Origin: Pseudacidobacterium ailaaui
GTDB taxonomy: Bacteria; Acidobacteriota; Terriglobia; Terriglobales; Acidobacteriaceae
Length of the DNA stretch: 64,000 nucleotides
Direction of reading: 5' to 3'
NCBI RefSeq assembly: GCF_000688455.1
Contig: NZ_JIAL01000001.1
Span: 2,387,001-2,451,000, forward strand
This document shows, in pieces, positions 47,313-57,200 of this stretch (position 1 is the stretch's first letter; each line of letters starts with the position of its first letter). Below the pieces are notes generated by a model that worked only from the letters and a program-made list of their open reading frames with translations, was not told the DNA's origin and made no database searches. A program made the position numbers and the translations under genes.

Positions 47313-48224
47313 TCAGAGCGCCAACGTTTTTCCCGTGAGCAGCTCATAAGCCTGCAAATATTTTTCCTGCGTCTTTTTCACGACTTCCTCTGGCAAGCCG
47401 GGCGCAGGGGCCTGCTTGTTCCAGCGGATACTTTCCAGATAATCACGCACATACTGCTTATCAAAAGAGGGCTGTGCCCCGCCTGGCGCGTATCCATCAC
47501 GCGGCCAGAAACGCGAGGAGTCCGGCGTAAGCACCTCATCGGCCAGAATGATGCCCTCAGCAGTCGTACCGAATTCAAACTTCGTGTCTGCAAGAACCAG
47601 CCCACGGCCCTCCGCGTGGTCAGATGCTTTGCGGTAGATGGCGAGACTGAGATCGCGCAGCCGTTCCGCAGTGCGCGCGCCCACCAGGGCCACCATCTCA
47701 TCAAACGAGATGTTCTCGTCGTGTTTGCCATGCAGGCTCTTTGTGGCCGGCGTAAAAATCGGCTCAGGCAGTTTGTCCGATTCGCGCAGCCCCGACGGCA
47801 ACCGGATGCCGCATACTGCGCCCGTGGCCTGATAGTCCTTCCAGCCCGATCCGGAAAGATATCCGCGTACTACGCACTCTACAGGAAACATCTGCGCACG
47901 CTTGACCAGCATCGAGCGGCCCCGCAGTTCTTCTTTGTATCCTGCCAGCTCGCGCGGATATTCATCCACGTCCGCCGTGATGAGATGGTTGGGAACGATG
48001 TCCTTTAGAAAATCAAACCAGAAGAGGGAAATCTGCGTGAGCACTTTGCCCTTGCCCGGAATCCCGGTGGCCAGCACGTGATCAAATGCCGAGATGCGGT
48101 CGGTCGCCACCAGCAGCAGATACTCACCCACCGAGTACAAATCACGCACTTTTCCGCGGGCGTGTAAGACAAGATCACTGAACTCGGTTTCAAGAAGCGC
48201 TGGCAATGGGGAAATACCTTTCAC
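47313..48224 (-). CDS. purC: Phosphoribosylaminoimidazole-succinocarboxamide synthase
   Basis: SAICAR synthetase of purine biosynthesis, joining CAIR and aspartate with ATP; 303 residues, cytoplasmic, the longer type. Signature elements are [35 protein letters not shown], the [20 protein letters not shown] loop and [11 protein letters not shown]. It begins with GTG 48224. It lies 178 bases downstream of smc, with a hairpin between, and upstream of cvpA. Confidence 0.96.
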   Translation of the reverse strand: MKGISPLPALLETEFSDLVLHARGKVRDLYSVGEYLLLVATDRISAFDHVLATGIPGKGKVLTQISLFWFDFLKDIVPNHLITADVDEYPRELAGYKEELRGRSMLVKRAQMFPVECVVRGYLSGSGWKDYQATGAVCGIRLPSGLRESDKLPEPIFTPATKSLHGKHDENISFDEMVALVGARTAERLRDLSLAIYRKASDHAEGRGLVLADTKFEFGTTAEGIILADEVLTPDSSRFWPRDGYAPGGAQPSFDKQYVRDYLESIRWNKQAPAPGLPEEVVKKTQEKYLQAYELLTGKTLAL

Positions 48225-48354
48225 AGAGAGGCTGAAAGTTGATTCTGCTTCTGCCAGAAAAGTTTGTCAACGCATTGCAGATGTGGATTTCATGCGGGGA
48301 GCGCGCATCCAGCCACTAGTGAGGGACGGCTGTCAAGGGGAAAACAAAGGTAAC

Positions 48355-48393
48355 CGGACAAGGTCCCGGACGTGACGTCCTGTTCCTTGTCCG
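48355..48393 (-). terminator. Hairpin downstream of smc
   Basis: CGGACAAGG and CCTTGTCCG form a perfect 9-bp stem 10 bases after the smc stop, with a further short inverted repeat in the loop. It likely separates smc from purC. Confidence 0.6.
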
Positions 48394-48402
48394 AGGGAAG
48401 AT

Positions 48403-51400
48403 TTATGCAGTGGCACGCTGCTTTTCCAATCCTCCCAGACGAACGCTCACAACCTTGGAGACGCCTGGCTCTTGCATGGTAACGCCGTAGATGAGGTCTG
48501 CGGCCTGCATCATACGCTTGGAGTGTGTGACCATCACGAACTGTGTATCTGCGGACATGCTGCGCAGCATCTCCGCCAGACGGCCTACGTTGGTTTCATC
48601 CAGCGGCGCGTCCACTTCGTCCAGTACGCAGAAGGGGCTGGGCTGGTATTGGAAGATGCCCATGAGCAGAGAAAGCGCAGTGAGGGCCTTTTCTCCACCG
48701 GAGAGCAAAAAGACATTTTGCAGCTTCTTGCCCGGCGGCTGTGCCACAATGTCCACGCCGCTTTCGGCCGCGTTCTCCTCATCGGTGAGGCGCATGAAGG
48801 CCTGTCCGCCGCCAAAGAGTCTGGAGAAGACAGCGCTGAAATTCTGATTAATGAGGGCAAAGGCCTCGTCGAATTTTGTGCGCGAAATCTCATCGATCTC
48901 TTTAATGGTGGCCTGTGTATTGTCAATCGACTCAAGCAGGTCTTTCCGCTGGGTTTCAAGGAACTGATGGCGCTGCTCCGTCTCCTTGTATTCCTCCAGC
49001 GCCATCATATTCACCGGCCCCATATTCTCCAGCTTCTGGCGTAAGGCGCGGCAGGCCTCATCTTCGGCCGTCAGCGCGTCTCCCTCAATGCGCGCGATTT
49101 CGGTATCTTCGCGCAGGGCCGCTGCCTCAAGATTCAAATCGCTGATGCAGCTTTCCTCCAGATGCTTCAGCTCAGCGGCCAGCGTTGCGGCAGTGGTGCT
49201 CAATTGGCTGCGCTGTTCGCGCAGGGCATCGGTTTCTGCGCGCAGGACCTTCAGCTTCTGTTCGGTCTCTGCCAGGCTGGCGCGCAGCGTCTTCGCCTCT
49301 TCCGTCAGGGTGGCCACTTCTTCGAGTGCCTGCTGGCGGACCTGCGTCCACTCCTGCTGCTGGACGGCGAGCTGCTCATTTTCCCGGGTGCGCTGCTGCT
49401 GCTCGGCCGCAGCCGAGGCAATCTGCTGCTCCAGCTGGGCAACGCGGCGCTCCATGTCAGCATGGAGACTGGTGATGCGCGAGAAGGCGGCCTCTGCCCC
49501 GCGGCGACGCTCTTCGAGTCCCGCCAGTTCGGCGGACATCTGCGCGGCCTCCTGCTGCGCGGTCTCGCGCAAACGGCGCAGCTCCTCCACCTGCTGCTGT
49601 AGCTCTACCAGCGACTGTTCCTGGGCGGCGTGCTGCGTTTCAAGCCGAGCAATCTCTTCGCGCTTTTGTTCAATTAAAGTCTGCTTGGCATGGCGCGCGT
49701 CCTTGTTTCGCTCGCTTTGCAGGCTCCATTCCTGCAAACGGCGCTCCAGGCGCTGGACCTCGGAGTCCATCTGGCGCAACGCGGCACTTTGGTTGGCGCT
49801 TTCCCGTTCTGCCATGCGGCGCTCTTCGCCTTTTGCATCGAGTTGCCTGGTCAGATCAGCCAGTTCCCGGGCAAGGGCCGCCGCTTTCAGGTCGGCCTGC
49901 CCCAGTTCCTTTTCAACGGCCTCAAGTTTCTGTTGCACCTCACGCAGGTCCCGTTTCAAAGCCAGGGGGCCGGCCGCGCTGGGTTTCCCGCCCGTCACCG
50001 TCACGTTGTGGAAGCATTCGCCGGAGGGTGCAAGGAAAAACGCGTTCGGATTTTCCAGCGCCAGAGAGCGCGCCGTCTCCGGATCTGGAGTTACATAGCC
50101 ATCGCGCAGCTTAGGCAGAATCACTTCCAGCGATTTGCCAAAGCCATCCAGCACACGGATGCAGTTCTTGAGCGGCACTACTCCGTGCTGTTGTTCATAA
50201 TGGTTTCCGCTGCTGCCCTCTGCTGCAAAAGAGAACTTTGCCTGGGAATCCTCCGGATGCACGAGAAATGTTGCGCGGCCGTCCACATCGGATTTCAGCA
50301 GACGCATCCCTTCATGTGCCGCATCCCAGCTTTTTACAACGATATAATTCAGCTCGTCGCGCAGGAACTCATCTACCACATGCTCGTGCTGTCCGGTGAC
50401 CTCCAGGAAATCGGCCAGGGTGCCTACCGGGGCCAGTCCGCCGCCGAGAGAGTTGGCGCGCAGCAGTTTTCGCACCGTGTCCGTGGAGTAGCTGTGCTCG
50501 CGAATGAGGGCTTCGAGGGAGTTACGGCGTCCGGTAAGCGTAGCATGTTCGGCGCGAAGCTGGTCGCCCCGCTTCCTGGCTTCGATTTCTTCGGTGCGTT
50601 TGGCAGAAATTTCGGAGCGAAGCTGGGCAATTTCTGCTTCCAGCCTCTTCAGGGTCTCGGTGGCCGACTCGAACCTGAGCGAGACCTGCCCGCGCTCTGC
50701 CCCCAGCGCTTCCAGGTCGCGCCTGACAGACTCCATCTCGGTGGTGAGGCGCTGCGCATCCCGCTCCAATGAGGCCAGCGACTCCTCGGCCTGCGCCATG
50801 TGGTTGCGTGCCTGCCCCACCTGTTGCAGAAGCTGCATTGCCTGGCGGCGGGCGGCCTCTGCGCGCTGTTCGGCCGCAGATACGGCCTGCACTGCCTCCC
50901 TTGCCTGTTGCTGTCTGGCCTGCGCCTGCTGGCGAAAGCTTTCTGCCTCGGCTGCTGCGGTCTGCAAGAAGACGCGGTTCTGTTCGCGTTCGTTCTTCAG
51001 ATTCTCAAGCTGCTGTTTTGCCTGCTCCAGCTCTGCGCCGCCGGAAGCAGTGCGTTTGCCCAGCTCGGCGATTCGTTCCTGGTTGGCATTCTGCCTGGAG
51101 CTGGCCCGCTCCAGTTCCACGGCGCTCTGGTTGGCGCGGGTGGAAGCATCCTTTGCTGCGGCGTCAAGTTCGTAACCACGCTGCATTCCAGCGGTGTGCT
51201 CGGCATCGAGCGCTTCCATCTCAGCGCTGTGGTCATCGATCTTTTGTGTCAGTGCGGCAATCTCCGCCTCCAGACGGGCCTGCTCAGAGTCCATCTGCGC
51301 AATTTTGCTGGCCAGCACGACACGCAGGCGGGAACGCATCTCGTCGCGCAGGGCAGCATAGCGCTCGGCCTTGGCTGCCTGGCGCTTTAAAGATGCCATC

Positions 51401-52230
51401 TGACGCGTGACCTCTTCAAAGATGTCATTCACGCGGGCCAGGTTCTGCTTGGCCTGTTCCAGGCGCAGCTCGGCAAGCCGCTTCTTTGTCTTAAAGCGTG
51501 TGATTCCTGCGGCCTCTTCGATAATGGCGCGGCGGTCATGCGGCTTTGAGCTCAGAAGCTGGCCGATGCGCTCCTGCCCGATGATGGCGTAGGACTCCGG
51601 CCCCAGGCCCGTTCCCATGAAGATGTCCTGGATGTCGCGGAGACGGCAGAGCTTGCCATTTAACAGATATTCGCTTTCGCCGGTGCGGAAGAGGCGCCGC
51701 GTCACCACGATTTCACCCTGCTGCGGGGTCCTCTGAAACTTGCGGCGGCGGATTTTCAGCACCACCTGGGTGCCGTTGCCTTCCGCCTCGGCTTGCGCAG
51801 GCGCTTCGGCCTCTACAACCTGCCCGGGCTGCGATTCTGCGATGATCTCTTCGACTTCCGCCATGCGCTCGGCCCGGAGCTTCTCTTCGTCCCAGTCCGG
51901 GTCCATCTCGTTCTCAATGACGATTTCCGGCTCCTGCAATAGAGGGCCGCCGGTATAGGCCTCTGGATCAATGAGGGTTATGGAGACCTCCGCCATGCCC
52001 AGAGGTTTGCGGTCGCGCGTTCCAGCAAAGATGACGTCCTCCATCTTGCCGCCGCGCAGACTCTTGGCGCTCTGCTCTCCAAGGACCCAGCTCACCCCGT
52101 CCAGAATGTTGGACTTCCCGCATCCATTGGGACCCACCACAACTGCGATGCCTTGCCCAGGCAGGGCCACCTCGGTGCGGTCGCAAAAGGACTTAAAGCC
52201 CAGGATCTGGATTTTTTTCAGCTTCAGCAT
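48403..52230 (-). CDS. smc: Chromosome segregation protein SMC
   Basis: Condensin ATPase that compacts and segregates the chromosome, 1275 residues, cytoplasmic nucleoid. Walker A is GPNGCGKSN (about 33-41). Two long coiled coils flank the hinge (about 545-690). The C-terminal head has signature LSGGEKALTALSLLM and Walker B FCVLDEVDAPLD. An insertion of about 75 acidic and Gln/Ala-rich residues (about 91-170) lies between beta strands of the N-terminal head, before EIVVTRRLFRTGESEYLLNG. A parS-like site is about 150 bases upstream of its start. scpA and scpB are not in the window. Confidence 0.97.
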   Translation of the reverse strand: MLKLKKIQILGFKSFCDRTEVALPGQGIAVVVGPNGCGKSNILDGVSWVLGEQSAKSLRGGKMEDVIFAGTRDRKPLGMAEVSITLIDPEAYTGGPLLQEPEIVIENEMDPDWDEEKLRAERMAEVEEIIAESQPGQVVEAEAPAQAEAEGNGTQVVLKIRRRKFQRTPQQGEIVVTRRLFRTGESEYLLNGKLCRLRDIQDIFMGTGLGPESYAIIGQERIGQLLSSKPHDRRAIIEEAAGITRFKTKKRLAELRLEQAKQNLARVNDIFEEVTRQMASLKRQAAKAERYAALRDEMRSRLRVVLASKIAQMDSEQARLEAEIAALTQKIDDHSAEMEALDAEHTAGMQRGYELDAAAKDASTRANQSAVELERASSRQNANQERIAELGKRTASGGAELEQAKQQLENLKNEREQNRVFLQTAAAEAESFRQQAQARQQQAREAVQAVSAAEQRAEAARRQAMQLLQQVGQARNHMAQAEESLASLERDAQRLTTEMESVRRDLEALGAERGQVSLRFESATETLKRLEAEIAQLRSEISAKRTEEIEARKRGDQLRAEHATLTGRRNSLEALIREHSYSTDTVRKLLRANSLGGGLAPVGTLADFLEVTGQHEHVVDEFLRDELNYIVVKSWDAAHEGMRLLKSDVDGRATFLVHPEDSQAKFSFAAEGSSGNHYEQQHGVVPLKNCIRVLDGFGKSLEVILPKLRDGYVTPDPETARSLALENPNAFFLAPSGECFHNVTVTGGKPSAAGPLALKRDLREVQQKLEAVEKELGQADLKAAALARELADLTRQLDAKGEERRMAERESANQSAALRQMDSEVQRLERRLQEWSLQSERNKDARHAKQTLIEQKREEIARLETQHAAQEQSLVELQQQVEELRRLRETAQQEAAQMSAELAGLEERRRGAEAAFSRITSLHADMERRVAQLEQQIASAAAEQQQRTRENEQLAVQQQEWTQVRQQALEEVATLTEEAKTLRASLAETEQKLKVLRAETDALREQRSQLSTTAATLAAELKHLEESCISDLNLEAAALREDTEIARIEGDALTAEDEACRALRQKLENMGPVNMMALEEYKETEQRHQFLETQRKDLLESIDNTQATIKEIDEISRTKFDEAFALINQNFSAVFSRLFGGGQAFMRLTDEENAAESGVDIVAQPPGKKLQNVFLLSGGEKALTALSLLMGIFQYQPSPFCVLDEVDAPLDETNVGRLAEMLRSMSADTQFVMVTHSKRMMQAADLIYGVTMQEPGVSKVVSVRLGGLEKQRATA

Positions 52231-52323
52231 AAGGATGTGCTCCTTTACAAGGCCGGAGAGGTGCTTTCAGAGAAAACTGTAGCGTCCGGAAAGAGCAGAA
52301 TCAACACCTGCACCCCAACATCT

Positions 52324-52332
52324 TGTGGATAA
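52324..52332 (-). promoter_or_regulatory. DnaA box
   Basis: Exact TTATCCACA on the minus strand, about 95 bases upstream of smc. A related TTTGTGGA lies about 15 bases farther on. One box alone does not make an origin. Confidence 0.5.
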
Positions 52333-52369
52333 GGCGTCCCAAACTCCACAAATAGGACATCTTGCCCAA

Positions 52370-52393
52370 AAAATGTTCCACGTGGAACATTTT
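52370..52393. promoter_or_regulatory. parS-like ParB-binding palindrome
   Basis: A perfect 24-base palindrome whose central 16 bases, TGTTCCACGTGGAACA, match the bacterial parS consensus TGTTNCACGTGNAACA. ParB loads SMC at such sites, and smc itself starts 140 bases away. parS sites cluster near the replication origin in most bacteria. Confidence 0.8.
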
Positions 52394-52595
52394 CCGGATA
52401 GCGGGGACGCGGGAGAGGCCAGATATCGTGAGATTAGTCCGATGAACAGGGCAAAACAAGCAAAAAGCGCGTGAAAAGGTGCTGGTCTTGGTGCGCTTTT
52501 CCCTGAAAGTTCTATTCGGAGATGGGAGGATGGGTCTGATGGATTGACGGTGTGGGGTCCAGGGACCTTCGCTGTCCGTATCGAGTAAAAAAGAT

Positions 52596-52947
52596 TGGTG
52601 GAGGCGGCGGGAGTCGAACCCGCGTCCGAAATTGCAGTCAGCAGAGAGACTCCATGCTCAGTCGCGTTCCGGAAAGTTTCGCTTTGTGCACTCAGAACGG
52701 ACAAGATGTGCGCATCGCTAGTCCGTAGATCTTGTCTCTACGGCCCAGACCCAGCCGCAAAGACCAGCCTGCTGTGCGACGTCCTTCCCCGGCCCGCAGG
52801 CCAAGCCGTGGAGGACGGCTACTTAGTCAATTAAGCAGCGTATGCCAGTTGATGATCGGCAATTATCATTTTCCAGGCGATTACGGGTGCCCAGCCCCCG
52901 GCATGCCTCTTTGCCGCAAACAATTCCGTCGAAACCGTGACGCCCCC
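52596..52947 (-). ncRNA. ssrA: Transfer-messenger RNA (tmRNA)
   Basis: Rescues stalled ribosomes with trans-translation. The 352-base RNA has a 5' GGGGGCG that pairs with the 3' CGCCTCC (one G-U), a T-arm containing GGGTTCGACTCCC, and an encoded CCA. The 5' part has the usual GGTTTCGACGG. The tag frame from GCC reads ADHQLAYAA then TAA, ending in the small hydrophobic residues that tail-specific proteases recognise. It is one-piece, not permuted. SmpB is not in the window. Confidence 0.93.
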
Positions 52948-53042
52948 AATGTGGAGCCGCTTCGAGGAAGTTTGAAGCGATGAGAAAGAACTAAAGCCTA
53001 TTCTACGCTCTTTGGATGCGGAAAAGGGCCGGGTGGCTTCTG

Positions 53043-54188
53043 CTATTGCGATTGCTGCTCGGCGATCTTTTCCTCGATGCGATGCGCGCCGGTGGTCTGC
53101 TGCAGGGCGCGCAGCTGCTCAAACTGCTGCAGGGCCTCCCGTGCCTTGTCTGGCTGGCCCTCTTTGCGGTAGAGCCGCACAAGATGATAGTAGGCAGAGC
53201 GCCGGGTGTCGGTATCTTCGGGATTGGCGGTTGCAGCAATTTCAAACTCCTCGATGGCCTTCCGGGTCTCGTCCGCGGATTCAGCCGCCCTGCCCAGCCA
53301 GAAATGTGCCTGATAGAGACCGGGGTTTCTTTTCAGGGCCTCCTGTAACAAAGGAAGTCCCTCGCTGGGTTGTTCCCGCACGATGTAAAGAGCGCCCAGT
53401 TTATAAAGGACCGAAGTGCTGTAGGGGTCGATTTGTCTCTCGGCCTCATAGGCGGCCTTGGCCGCGTCCAGGTCATTGATCATCCATTCAATGTCGCCGA
53501 GAGATTCGTGCAGGCCGGGTTCCTGAGGGGCAAGAGCAATGGCCCTCTGGTATTCCCTTGCCGCCTCCTCGGTCTTGTCCTGCTCCTCAAAAGACTGCGC
53601 CAGGACCTGATGAATACGCCAGGACTTCGGATACTTTTCGTACATCTGCGAATAGATTTGTTTGGAGACAAGCATGTGTGCTCGGCCACGGTGATACATG
53701 ATGTCCACGTCGTCCGGGTCCAGGGCGGCGGCCTTGTCCAGGGAGCGGGCGGCATCGTCGTACTTGCCGTCAGCCAACTGGGCGACACCGAGCCACATCC
53801 AGACCTTCGCATCTGAGGGGAAGTGAAGGGCAGCGGACCGGAGTACGCGAATGGCCTCGGCGCCATTACCTGTTTTGTAGTAAGCGATGCCCAGAAACAG
53901 CTCCGCTCCGCGAAGCTTCGGGTCCAGGGCCACGGCATGTTTCAGTGCCGAGATGGCTTCGTCGGGCTTTTGTGCGCCCTGCAGGGCCAGTCCCAGGTCC
54001 AGATAGGCCGGAGCAAAGGTCGGGTTTTGTTGCACCACGGCCCGGAAGTCTGCCGCGGCTTCATCAAAGCGGCCCTGCTGCGCGGCCTGCGTGCCCTGCT
54101 GAAAGGCCTGCTGCCAACTGGCAGACTGGCTGCTGGCGGTCCCCAACAGGAGGCAGGCGAGGAGGGAAGAGAGTACGGTCCTGTCCAT
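53043..54188 (-). CDS. Exported TPR-repeat protein
   Basis: Exported scaffold-like protein of 381 residues. The start used is ATG 54188 (MDRTVLSSLLACLLLG), with a signal peptide cut near SSQSAS. About nine TPR units follow (for example EAAADFRAVVQQNPTFAPAY, then EAISALKHAVALDPK), ending in a Gln-rich tail. TPR arrays mediate protein contacts in envelope complexes; no catalytic motif is present. It lies downstream of the TonB receptor gene, separated by a terminator hairpin. Confidence 0.85.
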   Translation of the reverse strand: MDRTVLSSLLACLLLGTASSQSASWQQAFQQGTQAAQQGRFDEAAADFRAVVQQNPTFAPAYLDLGLALQGAQKPDEAISALKHAVALDPKLRGAELFLGIAYYKTGNGAEAIRVLRSAALHFPSDAKVWMWLGVAQLADGKYDDAARSLDKAAALDPDDVDIMYHRGRAHMLVSKQIYSQMYEKYPKSWRIHQVLAQSFEEQDKTEEAAREYQRAIALAPQEPGLHESLGDIEWMINDLDAAKAAYEAERQIDPYSTSVLYKLGALYIVREQPSEGLPLLQEALKRNPGLYQAHFWLGRAAESADETRKAIEEFEIAATANPEDTDTRRSAYYHLVRLYRKEGQPDKAREALQQFEQLRALQQTTGAHRIEEKIAEQQSQ

Positions 54189-54226
54189 TTTTATGACCAA
54201 AATCCTATCTCATCCTTGAGCAAAAT

Positions 54227-54249
54227 GGGCCGCCGAAGGTGGGCGGCCC
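54227..54249 (-). terminator. Terminator after the first TonB receptor
   Basis: GGGCCGCC and GGCGGCCC form a perfect 8-bp stem with a 7-base loop. On the minus strand it is followed by ATTTTG, a short T-run. It lies 25 bases past the receptor stop. Confidence 0.7.
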
Positions 54250-54273
54250 GGAAAGTCCTGATGCGGTCCAGGA

Positions 54274-57200
54274 TCAAAATTCGATTTTCATCAGGAACTG
54301 TACGTTGCGCGGTCCGTTGACCATCGAGGTCGGACTGACGAAGCCGAAGGTGTAGTAATCGTTGGGCCCGTCGGTGTTGGGCCGGTTAAAGATATGACGA
54401 TTGAACGCGTCAATCATATCGGCCTCAAATCGGAAGGTGAGTCCCTCTGTGATGGGGATACGTTTAATGATGCTGAAGTCCTCATCGAGGTAACGGAAAC
54501 TGCGTATCTCGCTTGTGGTGCGGGGCATGTCGCCGAATACATATCCCCGCGAGTTGACCAGACTGGCGCTGTTGGGATCATACATAGCACCGTAATTAAA
54601 GTAGCGATATGGGTTGGGGTTGGTCGCCGGATTGTAAACATCATTGCTAAAAATGGCCTGTTTTGCCACGTCAAAGTGTCCGTTACGGACCCAGTTGCTG
54701 GCCAGAGGCTGTCCCTGGACGCGGCTATACCGGATGCAGTTATCAAAGCCGGGAATGCCCGTGGCGCAGTAGAAGGAGATGGGCTGGCCGGACTGATAAC
54801 GCTGTACACCCCCGATCTGCCATCCGCCGACAACCTTGTCCACGACACCGCCTTTCGACAGGAACTTCTTTCCCTTGCCGAAGGGCAGTTCATACAGGTA
54901 GCTCAGCACGAAGGTCTGCGGGGTGTCCTGGTTGCTGATGGCCTTCTCGGTCTTTTTGTTGAAGGGGTTCTGGATGACGCCGCCGCCGTGCAGGTTGGAG
55001 AAATAGGGCAGGGCATCGTCAGCGTCGGTAAGTGTCTTGGACCAAGTGTAGGACGCCAGCAGATTCAGTCCATCATGGAAGCGCCGCTGGAGAGAGGTTT
55101 CCAGCGCATGATAGCTGGATTGACCGAGGTTTTCCAGGCAGCAGTCGGTATTGAAGCCAAAGTACTGCGGATACGGGCGCAGGGCCTGGGCCACGGTCTG
55201 CGAAGTAGGAAATGTGCTGTAGGGCAAATGGACTCCGGCCTGCTGCGCGGCTGCGGAAGTTATGGGTGCGCTCAAGGTATTTCCCAGAGCAAAGTATTTT
55301 TCCGGCAGGCAGTTCCAGCAATCAAACGTAGAACGCAGGTGGGTGGAGTGCTGGCCGACGTAGGTCATGTCCCAGATCAGGTCGGTTGCTAACTGGTGTT
55401 GTACACCAAGGCTCCAGTTTTCCACCATGCCGGGCCGGTTGAAGTTGGGAGAGATGTAGGTCGGCCCGTTGAAATTCAACTGCGTGCCGTCGAGGTTCGG
55501 TGGTTTGGTATAGGCCGGGAATCCCGGAGAAGCATCGAGGGTGAAGGACGGGTCGAATCCATTGGGGCTGAAGAAGCCGGGGTTTGCCTGAAAGCCGGTG
55601 CGCAGGTCTGTGCCGAAGTCGGCGTAAATCATAGCAGCGTAGATGATGCCTGCCCCGCCGCGGACGACCATTTTGTTGTCCATGGCCTTGGGCGACCAGG
55701 CGAAACCGACGCGCGGGCCAAAATCTTTGTGCCAGGGCTTGACCCAGGTCTCTCCGGTGACGCCGGTGCGGCCCTGGCCCTTTCCGGCGAAGACCAGGAC
55801 GCCGGGAAGGTTGCCGGCGGCAGGGTTCGGAGCAGAAAGATCAATATTGGATGTGTTATCGTCCCGTTCGCGACGCGGAACGTCAACGTCCCAGCGCAGG
55901 CCGTAGTTCAGGGTAAGGGTAGGTGTGATCTTAAAGTTGTCCTGAATAAACAACGCATAATAGTGGGCCAGCCATTTGGGTTGGTTGGCATAGGACGTCA
56001 GCGTGGCGTAGCCGACCTGTCCTGTCAGCAGGCTGGCCAGACCGTTGCCGGTAGTCGCGACGGTACCATTTGTGGCCGAGGTGGTATAGGAGTCAAAGTC
56101 GAGTTCTCCGCTTTCTCCGGCGTGGCTGAGTGGGAAGTAAATCTGATAGCGGTAGTCCAGGCCGAACTTGATTTCGTGTCTGCCGTGGATCCAGGTATAG
56201 GTGTCGTTCAGACGATATCCATTGTCAATGGTGTCTCCGTCCACGTTGTCGCCGAAGCCGGTATAGCCGCCGACTACGATGGCAGGGAAAGTGCGGCCGC
56301 CGCCATTGCTAATGCCGAGCTTGGAATCCCAGTTGCCGCCATAGCGAATTCCGGCGCCATAATTGCCGCTGTTGGTGCGGTTATAGCCCAGATTGAAGTG
56401 ATTGAGCTGAGTGGCAGTAAAGGCATAGTCGTAGCCGAAGCGCAGATAGTGAGTGAAGAAGTCCTGGTTACGACCTGCCCCAGCCACGGAGGGGAGCCAG
56501 GGATTGGTGGAGAGGCGGGTGTTGTCGCGCGAGTTGTAGGTAAAGTACATCTTCTGCTTCGGGGTAAGGTTCTGGTCCACGCGCACGGTCATGGAGGTGT
56601 CCAGAATGGGGAAGGTCCAGCGATAGACGTAGTTGTTGGTGAGGGAGCTGGTCTGCGGAGCGGGATAGTAGCTCTTGAGGTTGTTGATGATGCTCTGGGC
56701 CGCAGAACTGAGGGCATAATTGGTGATCTTGTTCCCAGGGAAGGCGGTGCGGCAGTAATTGGAGCCGACGAGTCGGGTGGTGCGGGGATCAAAGATCTGT
56801 CCCTGGTAGATGGTCGACCCATCGCATGGATTCGTGCCTACGGGAGTCGTTGTGAGATATGCACTGAAGTCTCCATTGAGCATGGCTGGAGTCGGGATGG
56901 TATCGGTGCTGATGCCGCCGGTGGTCTGCCGGTACTGCTCCCAGGAGAAGAAGAAGAAGGTCTTGTCGCGGCCGTTATAGAGTTTCGGGATCCAGACCGG
57001 GCCGCCGAGAGTACCGCCGTAGTCGTTCTTTTTGTCCAGAGGGCGCTGGTAGTTCGCGCGCTGTGCGGGGTCGTCCTTGTAGTAAGAGAGGTAAAGGTTA
57101 TTTCCCCAGTTGTTGGCGTCCAGTGCCTCGTTTTTGAACAGGTCGTAGACTTTTCCGTGAAACTTGTTGGTGCCGGCCGTGGTGCTGAAACTTTCAATGC

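Larger units (their letters stand above)
52231..52595. other. Intergenic region upstream of smc
   Basis: About 365 bases without a supported gene, between the smc start and the 3' end of tmRNA. It contains a DnaA-box match and a parS-like palindrome; the rest has no recognised feature. Confidence 0.7.

Noticed and set aside
48986-50098. Ser/Arg/Cys-rich 370-codon frame antisense to smc
   Set aside because: Produced by the repetitive codon use of the SMC coiled coil; no biological support.
52231-52595. Replication origin (oriC) at the DnaA box and parS-like site
   Set aside because: Only one good DnaA box, no AT-rich unwinding element and no dnaA, dnaN, gidA or parAB genes nearby. Proximity to the origin is possible, an origin itself is not supported.
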